Source of the DNA: an uncultured Oscillibacter sp.
GTDB lineage: Bacteria > Bacillota > Clostridia > Oscillospirales > Oscillospiraceae
NCBI RefSeq assembly: GCF_910579365.1
Contig: NZ_CAJTUX010000030.1
Coordinates: forward strand, 1 to 31,168
DNA length: 31,168 nt
Direction of reading: 5' to 3'
The translations under genes were made by a program, and so were the position numbers. The notes under the pieces are model-generated. The model was not told the origin of the DNA, ran no database searches, and worked only from the letters and a program-made list of their open reading frames with translations. Positions 22,869 to 30,462 of this stretch are shown in pieces; position 1 is the first letter of the stretch; each line of letters opens with the position of its first letter.

Positions 22869-23180
22869 ATGAACGCAATCATCGTGACCGGCGGCAAACA
22901 GTACAAGGTGGCCGAGGGCGACGTGGTCTACATCGAGAAGCTGGACCAGGAAGCCGGCGACACCGTGAAGTTTGACCAGGTCCTCGCCGTCATCGACGGG
23001 GAGAAGGCCACCTTCGGCGCGCCCACCGTGGCCGGCGCCTCTGTGGAGGCCAAGATCGTCAAAAACGGCAAGGGCAAGAAGATCCGCATCTTCAAGTACA
23101 ATCCCAAGAAGGGCTACCGCAAGCGTCAGGGCCATCGCCAGCCCTATACCAAGGTCGAGATCGGCAAGATCTCCGTCTGA
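22869..23180 (+). CDS. rplU: 50S ribosomal protein L21
   Basis: L21 binds 23S rRNA in the large subunit. The 103-residue protein starts MNAIIVTGGKQYKVAEGDVV and ends with KKGYRKRQGHRQPYTKVEI, typical of bacterial L21 and of normal length. ATG 22869 follows AAGGAG with 12-nt spacing; an upstream open frame is leader sequence. First gene of rplU-prp-rpmA, the standard Firmicutes order, with a consensus promoter and a structured leader. Confidence 0.98.
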   Translation: MNAIIVTGGKQYKVAEGDVVYIEKLDQEAGDTVKFDQVLAVIDGEKATFGAPTVAGASVEAKIVKNGKGKKIRIFKYNPKKGYRKRQGHRQPYTKVEIGKISV

Positions 23181-23182
23181 GC

Positions 23183-23542
23183 ATGACCCGCGTTACCTTC
23201 CACACGGAACAGGGCCGGATCACCGGCTTTGACGCCAAGGGCCACAGCGGCTGGGCCGAAGCGGGGGAGGACCTCCTCTGCGCCTCCATTACCGCCGCCG
23301 TCACCCTGGTGGAGGCCACCGTCAACGACGTGCTGGGCCTCGCCGCCGCCGTGCGGATTGACGAGGGGCGGGCGCTGATTTCTCTGCGCCTCCCCGGCGG
23401 ATTGGCCCCCACGGCGGAGAGCACCTGCCAGTCTCTTCTGACAGGGCTGATGCTCTATTTTGCCATGCTCCATGACGAGTACCCGGATAACATCGAAGTC
23501 TTGGAGGCGGAGTCCGATTCCCCCGCCTCCGGAAACTCTTGA
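23183..23542 (+). CDS. prp: Ribosomal-processing cysteine protease Prp
   Basis: Prp removes the N-terminal extension of L27 in Firmicutes, an essential step for ribosome function. The 119-residue product has the catalytic pair His21 (AKGHSGWAEAG) and Cys33 (LLCASITA) in the family pattern. It starts 2 nt after the rplU stop and ends 18 nt before rpmA, whose product has the cleavage site. An older annotation calls it YsxB or DUF464. All catalytic features are intact. Confidence 0.96.
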   Translation: MTRVTFHTEQGRITGFDAKGHSGWAEAGEDLLCASITAAVTLVEATVNDVLGLAAAVRIDEGRALISLRLPGGLAPTAESTCQSLLTGLMLYFAMLHDEYPDNIEVLEAESDSPASGNS

Positions 23543-23560
23543 GAAAGGATGGTCCCTGAC

Positions 23561-23842
23561 ATGATTCGCATTGGTTTACAGTTCTTCGCCCACAAGAAGG
23601 GCGGCGGCTCCACCAAGAACGGCCGCGACTCCAAGGCCAAGCGCCTGGGCCCCAAGCGGGCGGACGGGCAGTTCGTCCTGGCGGGCAACATTCTGGTCCG
23701 CCAGCGCGGCACGCACATCCACCCCGGTGTGAACGTGGGCCGCGGCAGCGACGACACGCTGTTCGCCACCGCCAGCGGCACGGTCCGCTTCGAGCGGCTG
23801 GGCAAGGATCGCAAGCAGGTCTCTGTTTACGAGGCTGAGTAA
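23561..23842 (+). CDS. rpmA: 50S ribosomal protein L27 with cleavable N-terminal extension
   Basis: L27 sits at the peptidyl transferase centre. The 93-residue product begins MIRIGLQFF-AHKKGGGS; the LQFF-A motif is the Prp cleavage site, so mature L27 should start at Ala10. The core has KNGRDSKAKRLGPKRADGQ and HPGVNVGRGSDDTLFA. ATG 23561 gives the classical Firmicutes extension; an earlier ATG at 23549 lies within the ribosome binding site AAGGATGG. A good terminator follows. Confidence 0.97.
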   Translation: MIRIGLQFFAHKKGGGSTKNGRDSKAKRLGPKRADGQFVLAGNILVRQRGTHIHPGVNVGRGSDDTLFATASGTVRFERLGKDRKQVSVYEAE

Positions 23843-23848
23843 GCGTTT

Positions 23849-23884
23849 AAAAGGGCCTGGACATATCTGTCCGGGTCCTTTTTT
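23849..23884 (+). terminator. Terminator after rpmA
   Basis: AAAAGGGCCTGGACA (23849-23863) pairs with TGTCCGGGTCCTTTT (23868-23882) with two non-Watson-Crick positions. A run of six T residues closes it. Confidence 0.85.
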
Positions 23885-23940
23885 CTCCGCCCGTCCGGGC
23901 GAGTACAAGCCCCCTCTTTTGGGAAGAGAAGGAGAACACT

Positions 23941-25221
23941 ATGCCCTCATCTTTTATTGACAAGGCCCGCATCACCGTCCGGGCCGGAAACGGCGGCAAC
24001 GGCGCCATCGCCTTCCACCGGGAAAAGTACGTGGCGGCCGGGGGACCCGACGGCGGAGACGGCGGCCGGGGCGGGTCCATCATCCTCCAGGTGGACGACC
24101 ATATGTCCACGCTGATGGACTTCCGCTACAAGCGCAAATACGCCGCCGGAAACGGCATGGACGGCCAGGGGGGCCGGAAATCCGGGAAGGACGGCGAGTC
24201 TCTCACCATCCGGGTCCCCCGGGGCACCCTGGTCCGGGAGGCCGAGACCGGCGAGATCATGGCCGATATGAGCGGGAGCGAGCCCTTTGTCCTCTGCCGG
24301 GGAGGGCGGGGGGGGTGGGGCAACAGCCACTTCGCCACCCCCACCCGTCAGGTTCCCCGCTTCGCCAAGGCAGGCCTTCCCGGAGAGAGCCACGACGTCA
24401 TTCTGGAGCTGAAGCTCCTGGCGGACGTGGGGCTGGTCGGCTTCCCCAACGTGGGGAAGTCCACCCTCCTCTCCGTGGTCAGCAAGGCCCAGCCCAAAAT
24501 CGCCAACTACCACTTCACCACCCTCTTCCCCAATCTGGGGGTCGTGTGGGTGGACGAGGGGGTCAGCTTCGTCATGGCGGACATCCCCGGCATTATCGAG
24601 GGGGCCAGCGAGGGGGCGGGCCTGGGGCACGACTTCCTCCGCCACATCGACCGCTGCCGCCTGCTGGTCCACGTGGTGGACGTCTCCGGCAGCGAGGGCC
24701 GGGACCCCGTGCAGGACTTTGACGCCATCTGCCAGGAGCTCAAACGCTACAGCCCGGAGCTGGCGGAGCGCCCCCAGATCGTGGCCGCCAACAAGACGGA
24801 TATTCTGGAGGACCCGGCGCTGCTGGAGTCCCTCCGGGCCCATACGGAGCGTCTGGGGTACCCTCTGGTGGAGCTCTCCGCCGCCGCCCACAAGGGCGTG
24901 CGGGAGCTGGTGCGTCTCGTGGCGGAGCGGCTTTCGGTTCTGCCTCCCATCGCCGTGTACGAGCCGGACTACGTGCCCAAGGCTCCCAAGGCGGACGCCT
25001 CCGCCCCCCTGGACATCCGGCAGGAGGACGGCGTGTGGTTCGTGGAAGGCCCCTGGCTCCAGCGGACCATGGCCAACGTCAACTTCGCCGACTACGAAAG
25101 CCGCATGTGGTTTGACCGCACCCTCCGGGACGCGGGGGTCTTCCAGCGGCTGGAGGAGCTGGGCATCCAGGACGGGGACACCGTGTCCATGGACGGGTTT
25201 GAGTTCGAGTACCAGAAGTAA
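23941..25221 (+). CDS. obg: GTPase Obg (ObgE/CgtA)
   Basis: Obg is an essential GTPase in late 50S assembly and in stress signalling. The 426-residue product has the glycine-rich Obg fold (residues 1-158; GPDGGDGGRGG, GGRGGWGNSHFATPT), the G domain with G1 GFPNVGKS (167-174), G3 DIPG (214-217) and G4 NKTD (284-287), and a C-terminal OCT domain (about 350-426). This OCT domain is characteristic of Firmicutes and Actinobacteria. AAGGAG precedes ATG 23941. It follows rplU-prp-rpmA in conserved order, after a terminator. I see no clear promoter in the 56-nt gap, so readthrough is likely. Confidence 0.98.
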   Translation: MPSSFIDKARITVRAGNGGNGAIAFHREKYVAAGGPDGGDGGRGGSIILQVDDHMSTLMDFRYKRKYAAGNGMDGQGGRKSGKDGESLTIRVPRGTLVREAETGEIMADMSGSEPFVLCRGGRGGWGNSHFATPTRQVPRFAKAGLPGESHDVILELKLLADVGLVGFPNVGKSTLLSVVSKAQPKIANYHFTTLFPNLGVVWVDEGVSFVMADIPGIIEGASEGAGLGHDFLRHIDRCRLLVHVVDVSGSEGRDPVQDFDAICQELKRYSPELAERPQIVAANKTDILEDPALLESLRAHTERLGYPLVELSAAAHKGVRELVRLVAERLSVLPPIAVYEPDYVPKAPKADASAPLDIRQEDGVWFVEGPWLQRTMANVNFADYESRMWFDRTLRDAGVFQRLEELGIQDGDTVSMDGFEFEYQK

Positions 25222-25249
25222 AAAGAGAGGGACTTTCGTCCCTCTCTTT
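25222..25249. terminator. Bidirectional terminator between obg and chrA
   Basis: AAAGAGAGGGAC (25222-25233) and GTCCCTCTCTTT (25238-25249) form a perfect 12-bp stem around TTTC. A and T runs on both flanks serve both convergent operons. Confidence 0.88.
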
Positions 25250-25258
25250 CTTACTGCC

Positions 25259-25885
25259 TCACGCCCCGGCGAAGCGGAACACGATGCCCACCGCCGCCGA
25301 CAGGCCGATGAACACAATGGGATGAAAGCCCTTCACCTTGGGAACCCAATTGGTCAGAACCAGCAGCAGCGCCGCCAGGGCCAGCCCCGGCAGATTGAAC
25401 AGCCCCCCCAGGGGCGCGGCGGCGTCCCTGGCCACGGCGGCGGTCTTCAAAATACCGCCCTCTTGGACGACGAGCTGCACGCTGGTCAGCACCTCCAGAA
25501 TCACCGCCACGCAGGCCGCGCCGATGAGCCCCGTGGAGGCGGGGCGGAGGCCGTAGAAGGCCCGGTCCACATACGGATTGTTCCGGAAGCTGTGAAGCAC
25601 CGCCGCCACAATGAGGATCACGATGATGGAGGGCGTCACCTCGCCGACGGTGGCCACCACCGCCCCGGGGACTCCCGCCGCCGTGAAGCCCACGTAAGTG
25701 GCCATGTTGATGCCGATGGGCCCCGGCGTGGACTCCGACACCGCCAGCATATTCATCAGGTCCGTGTAGGTATACCAGCCGGTGCTCTCGCCGATGGCCT
25801 GGAGGAAGGGCAGGGTGGCCATGCCGCCGCCCACGGCGAAGAGGCCAGTCTTAAAAAACTCCCAGAAAAGCTGCAAATAGATCAT
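25259..25885 (-). CDS. Half-size chromate transporter, ChrA family (second of pair)
   Basis: A 208-residue single CHR-domain protein with about six hydrophobic segments. The signature is GLFAVGGGMATLPFLQ near residue 20, then SESTPGPIGINMATYVGF. The family exports chromate in some bacteria; in many anaerobes the substrate is unknown. ATG 25885 overlaps the stop of the partner gene as ATGA. Such split short-chain CHR pairs are thought to act as antiparallel heterodimers, like the two halves of full-size ChrA. It is the last gene of the birA operon. Confidence 0.92.
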   Translation of the reverse strand: MIYLQLFWEFFKTGLFAVGGGMATLPFLQAIGESTGWYTYTDLMNMLAVSESTPGPIGINMATYVGFTAAGVPGAVVATVGEVTPSIIVILIVAAVLHSFRNNPYVDRAFYGLRPASTGLIGAACVAVILEVLTSVQLVVQEGGILKTAAVARDAAAPLGGLFNLPGLALAALLLVLTNWVPKVKGFHPIVFIGLSAAVGIVFRFAGA

Positions 25886-26442
25886 GCTGGTTTCCCCTCC
25901 AGGTTCTTCAAAATCACGCCGGCAAGGGCCGCGCCCACCACAAACCACACCGGGGAGACCTTCAAAAACAGCCCCCCCAGAAGCACCACACCGAAAATCA
26001 CCGCCGTCCGCTTATCCACCACGGACTTTTTCAGCAGCTTCCAAACGGCGTTAAAAATCAGCACGCAGACGCAGACCTGAATGCCCGCGAAGGCGTTCTT
26101 CACCCAATGGAGGTCCGCGAAGTTGGAGATCAGCCCCGCCAGGATGGAGATGATCACCACAGAGGGGAACACCACCCCCAGGGTGGCCGTTACGCCGCCT
26201 GCCCAGCCGCCGTACTTCTGGCCGATGAAGGTGGCGGTGTTGACAGCGATGATGCCGGGGGTGCACTGGCCGATGGCGTAATAGTCCGTCAGCTCCTCCT
26301 CCGTGGCCCAGTGCTTGTTGTCCACCACCTCCCGCTGGAGGATGGGCAGCATGGCCATGCCGCCGCCGAAGGTCATAACCCCCATTTTCGCGAAGGTCCA
26401 GAAGAGCTCCCAAAGCTCCTGAAATTTGCTCTTTTCGTTCAT
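25882..26442 (-). CDS. Half-size chromate transporter, ChrA family (first of pair)
   Basis: A 186-residue single CHR-domain protein: FAKMGVMTFGGGMAMLPILQ near residue 20, then AIGQCTPGIIAVNTATFIGQ and about five hydrophobic segments. It complements the second half-size gene and overlaps its start by 4 nt. AAGGAGAG, placed across the birA stop, is its ribosome binding site. Anion export with the partner is the family role; no regulator of chromate resistance is present, so the native substrate may be another oxyanion. Confidence 0.92.
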   Translation of the reverse strand: MNEKSKFQELWELFWTFAKMGVMTFGGGMAMLPILQREVVDNKHWATEEELTDYYAIGQCTPGIIAVNTATFIGQKYGGWAGGVTATLGVVFPSVVIISILAGLISNFADLHWVKNAFAGIQVCVCVLIFNAVWKLLKKSVVDKRTAVIFGVVLLGGLFLKVSPVWFVVGAALAGVILKNLEGKPA

Positions 26443-26457
26443 AAAGCGCCTCTCTCC

Positions 26458-27459
26458 TTATTCCGCATAGCCCCACAGGCCCCGGACGGACACCTCGCCG
26501 GAGCGGACCGTCCGCTCCCGGCCGTCGGCCCCCCGGACCACCAGGCTGAATTCCCCGTCCACGTCCACCGCCTGGGCCGTCTCCCGCGCTCCGCCGCCGA
26601 AGGGGAGGAGCTGAACCGTTTTTCCCAGGTTCACGCAGTCCCGGCGGTACGCCGCGAGATACTCCGACAGGTCCCCCGCCCGCAGGGCGGCGTAGGCTTG
26701 GTCCAGCTCCTCCAGCAGCGCCGCCGCCAGGCGGGCCCGGGACACCGGCCTCCCCAGAACCTGGAGCAGGGACGTGGCCACCTCCCGGACCTCCGGGGCG
26801 AAGTCCTCCGGCCGCTGGCCCACGTTGATCCCGATGCCCAGCACCAGGGACTGGACCCGCCCCGTCTCCGCCTCCAGGGACATCTCCGTCAAAATGCCGC
26901 AGAGCTTCTTCCCCTCCAGCACCGGATCGTTGGGCCACTTCAGCCCCGGGCGGACGCCGCAGACCCGCTCCACCGCGGCGCACACGCACACCCCCGCCAG
27001 GGCCGTCACCGGCGGAAGGCGGTCCGGCGGAAGCTCCGGCCGGAGGAGCACGGAAAGATAGACGCCCTGGCCCTTGGGGGACTGGAAGGAGCGATTCATC
27101 CGCCCCCGGCCCGCCGTCTGGCTGTCGGCGGTGACCGCCGTGCCGTCAGGGGCGTCCGTCAGGGTCTTGGCGTAGTTGTTGGTGGAGTCCAGCTCCTCAA
27201 AACAGCGCAGCTCCCGGCCCACCACGGCGGTGGGACCCAGAAAGCTCCGAATCTCCGGCTCCGTCAGGGCGTCCGGCCCGGCGGTCAGGCGGTAGCCCAG
27301 GCCTGTCCGGGCCTCAATCTCATAGCCCGCCTTCCGCAGGGCGTCCACGGCCTTCCACACGGCGGCCCGGCTGAGGCCCAGGCGGCGGCTTGCCTCCTGA
27401 CCGGAGAGGAAATCCCCCTCCTGCCGCAGCAGCGCCAAAACATCTTCCCGGCTGCTCAT
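26458..27459 (-). CDS. birA: Bifunctional biotin ligase/repressor BirA
   Basis: BirA makes biotinyl-5'-AMP and attaches biotin to carboxylase subunits; with its N-terminal winged helix it also represses biotin genes. The 333-residue product has the HTH (residues about 1-60, SGQEASRRLGLSRAAVWKAV), the ligase motif GRGR (117-120), KWPND (174-178) with KLCGILTE, and a C-terminal SH3-like domain. ATG 27459 follows AAGGAGGG. It leads an operon with the two ChrA genes, an association without obvious metabolic logic. Confidence 0.96.
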   Translation of the reverse strand: MSSREDVLALLRQEGDFLSGQEASRRLGLSRAAVWKAVDALRKAGYEIEARTGLGYRLTAGPDALTEPEIRSFLGPTAVVGRELRCFEELDSTNNYAKTLTDAPDGTAVTADSQTAGRGRMNRSFQSPKGQGVYLSVLLRPELPPDRLPPVTALAGVCVCAAVERVCGVRPGLKWPNDPVLEGKKLCGILTEMSLEAETGRVQSLVLGIGINVGQRPEDFAPEVREVATSLLQVLGRPVSRARLAAALLEELDQAYAALRAGDLSEYLAAYRRDCVNLGKTVQLLPFGGGARETAQAVDVDGEFSLVVRGADGRERTVRSGEVSVRGLWGYAE

Positions 27460-27485
27460 AGCATCCCTCCTTGTGAAACGGAAAT

Positions 27486-27514
27486 AGTGTAGCATATTTT
27501 CCCAGCGGTGTCCA
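27486..27514 (-). promoter_or_regulatory. birA operon promoter
   Basis: On the minus strand TGGACA (27514-27509), 17-bp spacer and TACACT (27491-27486), about 25 nt before birA. Confidence 0.68.
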
Positions 27515-27592
27515 GACCCTGCCGCCGGGGAATGTCCGCGCGTTTTCAAACCGTCATGGGAACACAGGGACGGCCCCGGCTCCCGAAGCCAG

Positions 27593-27624
27593 AAGCGCCC
27601 GGAATCCGAAGATTCCGGGCGCTT
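27593..27624 (-). terminator. Hairpin after trxA, terminator-like
   Basis: A perfect 14-bp stem (27593-27606 with 27611-27624) around CGAA follows trxA. No U-tract follows on the minus strand, so it may stabilise the 3' end rather than stop transcription. Confidence 0.5.
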
Positions 27625-27643
27625 GCATACGCTTCTCCGCCTC

Positions 27644-27964
27644 TCACAAAGCCTTGTCCAAAACCTCCGTGTAGGCCGCAGGGGGGAAGGCCCCCACCTT
27701 CCGGTCAAACTCCCGGCCCTGCTTCAAAAACACCACCGTGGGGATGTTCATCACGCCGAAGCGCCGGGCAAGGTCCGGCTCCTCATCCACGTTGACCTTG
27801 GCCACCAGGGCCTTGTCCTCGTACTGGGTCCCCAGGTCCTCCATCACCGGACCCAGCATCCGGCAGGGGCCGCACCAGGGGGCCCAGAAGTCCACCATAG
27901 CCAGGGGGGCCGCCTCTGTCAGCGCGTCAAACTCCGCCGTCTTTACATGTTTTACCGCCATCAT
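27644..27964 (-). CDS. trxA: Thioredoxin
   Basis: A 106-residue thioredoxin that reduces protein disulfides in the cytoplasm. The active site WCGPC occupies residues 30-34 in VDFWAPWCGPCRMLGPVMEDL, and the cis-proline loop is NIPTVVFLKQG. Length and layout are normal. AAAGGAG precedes the ATG pair at 27964/27961. It starts 16 nt after the trxB-like gene, so the two form one transcript and probably a reductase-substrate pair. Confidence 0.97.
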   Translation of the reverse strand: MMAVKHVKTAEFDALTEAAPLAMVDFWAPWCGPCRMLGPVMEDLGTQYEDKALVAKVNVDEEPDLARRFGVMNIPTVVFLKQGREFDRKVGAFPPAAYTEVLDKAL

Positions 27965-27980
27965 TCCCGTCTCCTTTGTT

Positions 27981-28793
27981 TTATTTCAGCGCCACGGCGA
28001 AGGCCGCCGCGCCCTGCCCGGCAATCAGTCCCTCGCCCACGGCCTTGGACGCCTGGAGGGGCTTGCCGGTACAATCCCCGGCGGCAAAGACGCCGGGGAG
28101 ATTCGTCTCCATGTTCCGGTTCACGGTCACATAGCCGCCCTCCGACGCCAGCCCCGGAAACAGCTCCCCCGGGGCCATGGCGGGCCGCAGAAGAAACACG
28201 CCCTCCACCGCCTCCGTCACGCCGCCGCAGGTGACGGCCTCCACCGTTTCCCCGCCCTGGATGGAGCAGTCCCGGGGCCGGTCGAAGTAGACCACCTGAC
28301 AGCCGATCTCCTCCAGGAAGTCCGCCTCCTTCCGCGCCGAGGGGGTCCAGCCCAGAACGGCCACCCGCCTGCCCCGGTAGAGCATCCCGTCGCAGGTGGC
28401 GCAGTAGCTCACGCCCCGGCCCAGAAGCTCCGCCTCCCCGGGGAACTTCTTCCCCCGGGGCACCGCGCCGGACGCCAGCACCACGGCCTTGCCCTGGACC
28501 ATATCGCTCCCCACGCTCACATACCACGCCTCGCCGGACCGCAGGGCGCTGAGGGCCTTTCCCTCCAGAAACTCCACTCCGGCGCCGGCGGCGTGGCGGC
28601 GGAAGGCGGTGAGCAGCTCCGCCCCCGTGAGCCCCGGGAGACCCAGATAATTCTCCACCCGCTCCGCCCGCCAGAGGGGACTTTCCTCCGGCGGGTTGGA
28701 AACCGTCAGCACGGTCCGGCCCCGGGCCCGGACATTCAGCGCCGCCGACAGCCCCGCCGGGCCGCCGCCTACGACGATCACGTCATACGTCAT
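27981..28793 (-). CDS. Thioredoxin reductase-like flavoprotein, possibly ferredoxin-dependent (FFTR-like)
   Basis: A 270-residue FAD protein. The dinucleotide motif VVGGGPAGLSAA (residues 7-18), redox pair CATC (131-134) and C-terminal FAD motif GVFAAGDC (234-241) are those of low-molecular-weight thioredoxin reductases. It is about 40 residues shorter than NADPH-dependent TrxB. The usual second Rossmann motif (GGGDSAxEEA) is replaced by VLGWTPSARKEADFLEEIG, and the HRRxxxR NADPH-phosphate motif is missing. This matches the pyridine-nucleotide-independent type described in clostridia, which takes electrons from ferredoxin. It is coupled with trxA. The electron donor is inference. Confidence 0.88.
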   Translation of the reverse strand: MTYDVIVVGGGPAGLSAALNVRARGRTVLTVSNPPEESPLWRAERVENYLGLPGLTGAELLTAFRRHAAGAGVEFLEGKALSALRSGEAWYVSVGSDMVQGKAVVLASGAVPRGKKFPGEAELLGRGVSYCATCDGMLYRGRRVAVLGWTPSARKEADFLEEIGCQVVYFDRPRDCSIQGGETVEAVTCGGVTEAVEGVFLLRPAMAPGELFPGLASEGGYVTVNRNMETNLPGVFAAGDCTGKPLQASKAVGEGLIAGQGAAAFAVALK

Positions 28794-28830
28794 TTTCGCC
28801 GCCTCCTATAGGATATTTCTTTACCGGATT

Positions 28831-28858
28831 AGTATACCGGATCCTCTCTATTTTACAG
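28831..28858 (-). promoter_or_regulatory. Candidate promoter of the trxB-like/trxA operon
   Basis: On the minus strand TATACT (28836-28831) with CTGTAA (28858-28853) at 16-bp spacing. The -10 is strong and the -35 weak. Confidence 0.55.
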
Positions 28859-28920
28859 CGGTATTTGCAACAAAATTCCCGGCCGGACAGGCGGGGGCGC
28901 AAAAATATCCCGGCCGCCGG

Positions 28921-28949
28921 TTGCTTTTGGGCCGGGAGTCTGCTATATT
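28921..28949 (+). promoter_or_regulatory. rpe promoter
   Basis: TTGCTT (28921-28926), 17-bp spacer, TATATT (28944-28949), divergent from the thioredoxin operon. Confidence 0.65.
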
Positions 28950-28954
28950 AAGTG

Positions 28955-29163
28955 AGAATCGGCCCGCCAGAGGCTGTTCCGCCGGGCCGGTTCCCTATAT
29001 TCAAAAAAGCGGCGGCGCCGGACGTAAGGGGCGGACGCTGCGCGGAGTTGGGGCGCCTTGGCCGCTTGGGATATCCTATGCGCCGCCCTGTCCTCCCGTC
29101 ACCGGGCCCGGACGCCCCGTCCCGGCTCTTTCCCCGCCGCCGCAGCAGAAAAGAGGGGCTATC
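28955..29163 (+). promoter_or_regulatory. Long GC-rich leader of rpe
   Basis: About 205 nt separate the predicted start point from rpe. The first part can fold through CGGCCCG and CGGGCCG, and later parts are GC-rich with several short stems. I recognise no riboswitch family, see no terminator with a T-tract, and find no convincing short gene. A post-transcriptional element is possible. Confidence 0.35.
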
Positions 29164-29811
29164 ATGGTTAAAATTGCGCCTTCCATTCTCTCCGCCGATT
29201 TTGCGAATCTGGAGCGGGATATCCAGCGCATCGGCAGCGCCGACTACGTCCATGTGGACGTGATGGACGGCGTCTTCGTGCCCAACATCACCATCGGCAT
29301 CCCCGTGGTCCGGTCCATCCGGCCCACCACTTCGCTGCCTTTGGACGTGCATCTCATGATTACCCAGCCGGTGCGGTATGTGGAGGATTTCTGCGACGCC
29401 GGGGCGGACTTGGTGACGGTCCACGTGGAGTCCGACACGGAGGAGAACATCCACGCCGCCATTGACAAGATTCACGCCAAGGGGAAGCGGGCCGGCGTGG
29501 TGCTCAAGCCCAAGACCCCCGCGGAGGCGGCGCTCCCCTTCCTGGAGAAGGTGGAGCTCATTCTGGTGATGACGGTGGAGCCCGGCTTTGGCGGGCAGTC
29601 GTTCATGGCGGACCAGATGGAGAAGGTGACGGCCCTGCGCCGCCTTATCGACGAGAGGAACCCCTCCTGCGAGCTGGAGGTGGACGGCGGCGTCGCCCCG
29701 GACACCTGCCAGACCTGCATTGACGCCGGGGCCAACGTGCTGGTGGCGGGAAGCGCCGTGTACAAGGCCGCCGACATTCCCGCCCGGATTCAGGAGCTGC
29801 GGGGCCGTTAA
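29164..29811 (+). CDS. rpe: Ribulose-phosphate 3-epimerase
   Basis: Rpe interconverts ribulose 5-phosphate and xylulose 5-phosphate in the pentose phosphate pathway. The 215-residue TIM-barrel protein starts VKIAPSILSADFANLERDI. It has the metal-binding and catalytic stretches VHVDVMDGVFVPNITIG, LDVHLMI, MTVEPGFGGQSF and VDGGVAPDT, and the phosphate-binding end LVAGSAVYKA. ATG 29164 follows AGAGGGG. The stop codon overlaps that of the convergent DUF6809-like gene by 3-4 nt. In many Firmicutes rpe follows rsgA; here it stands alone. Confidence 0.98.
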   Translation: MVKIAPSILSADFANLERDIQRIGSADYVHVDVMDGVFVPNITIGIPVVRSIRPTTSLPLDVHLMITQPVRYVEDFCDAGADLVTVHVESDTEENIHAAIDKIHAKGKRAGVVLKPKTPAEAALPFLEKVELILVMTVEPGFGGQSFMADQMEKVTALRRLIDERNPSCELEVDGGVAPDTCQTCIDAGANVLVAGSAVYKAADIPARIQELRGR

Positions 29812-30062
29812 AGCCGGCTCAGGTCCAGACCGATGGAGAGGGCGGCCGCGAAGGACGCCTCGTCTTCCAGGTGTCCGACCTCCCACTCCTGCGACAACAG
29901 TATATCCAGTTTCCGCTTCTGTTCCGTTGTCAGGGTAGAGCGGAACATTTCCCAGCCTTCTTCCAATCCACAGGCAGCTCGACGGTACTCCGGGGTCCGG
30001 AGATAGCGGGGAACCCGATTCTCCTGGGCGTAAGCGTAGAGCGTATGGAGAAATTCTTCCAT
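29808..30062 (-). CDS. Small DUF6809-like protein
   Basis: An 84-residue, mostly helical protein: MEEFLHTLYAYAQENRV, then SPEY-like TPEYRRAACGLEEGWEMFR, LTTEQKRKLDILLSQEWEV and EDEASFAAALSIGLDLSRL. The last helix, with its small residues, resembles the end of DUF6809 proteins common in Oscillospiraceae; the family assignment is by recall of pattern. AAAGGAG precedes ATG 30062. It has a strong promoter of its own (30179-30207). Its stop codon overlaps the rpe stop on the other strand. Function unknown. Confidence 0.82.
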   Translation of the reverse strand: MEEFLHTLYAYAQENRVPRYLRTPEYRRAACGLEEGWEMFRSTLTTEQKRKLDILLSQEWEVGHLEDEASFAAALSIGLDLSRL

Positions 30063-30178
30063 GGAATCAACTCCTTTCCAGAGGGAGAACCCTCCGGCGA
30101 TCCTTCGGACATCCAGCTCTTTTCAGGAAGCCGGGACAAACGCCCAGCGCCTCCTTTTGGTTAATACCGTTTAGTCTT

Positions 30179-30207
30179 ATTGTAATCTGCCAAGCCCACC
30201 CTGTCAA
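30179..30207 (-). promoter_or_regulatory. Strong promoter of the DUF6809-like gene
   Basis: On the minus strand TTGACA (30207-30202), 17-bp spacer and TACAAT (30184-30179). It lies only 19 nt before the divergent HTH gene, which could thus repress it. GGTTAATACC nearby is a possible short dyad. Confidence 0.8.
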
Positions 30208-30225
30208 GCCTTTTGAGGAGGGACT

Positions 30226-30456
30226 ATGGAATCTTTGTCGAAAAATTTATTTATCCTGCGAAAAAGAAAAGGTCTCTCCCGGGAAGCCGTGGCAAGGGCG
30301 CTGGAGATGTCCGCCATGACCTACCAGCGTTACGAGAAAGATTTACGTGACCCCACAGCCCCCACGCTGGTCAGGCTGGCCGACTTTTACGGCGTGACCC
30401 TGGACCAGCTGGCGGGCCGCGCGCCGCTGCCCGAAACCACCGACGAAGGAGCGTAA
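30226..30456 (+). CDS. Xre-family helix-turn-helix regulator
   Basis: A 76-residue protein consisting almost only of an HTH_3 domain (residues 6-62): LFILRKRKGLSREAVARAL, MSAMTYQRYEKDLRDPTAPT, LVRLADFYGVTLDQLAG. It ends in a short acidic tail with no ligand or protease domain. GAGGAGGG precedes the ATG. It lies between a strong divergent promoter and recR, whose ATG is 6 nt after its stop, so recR probably depends on its transcript. I see no clear promoter for the plus direction. Confidence 0.93.
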   Translation: MESLSKNLFILRKRKGLSREAVARALEMSAMTYQRYEKDLRDPTAPTLVRLADFYGVTLDQLAGRAPLPETTDEGA

Positions 30457-30462
30457 ACCGAC

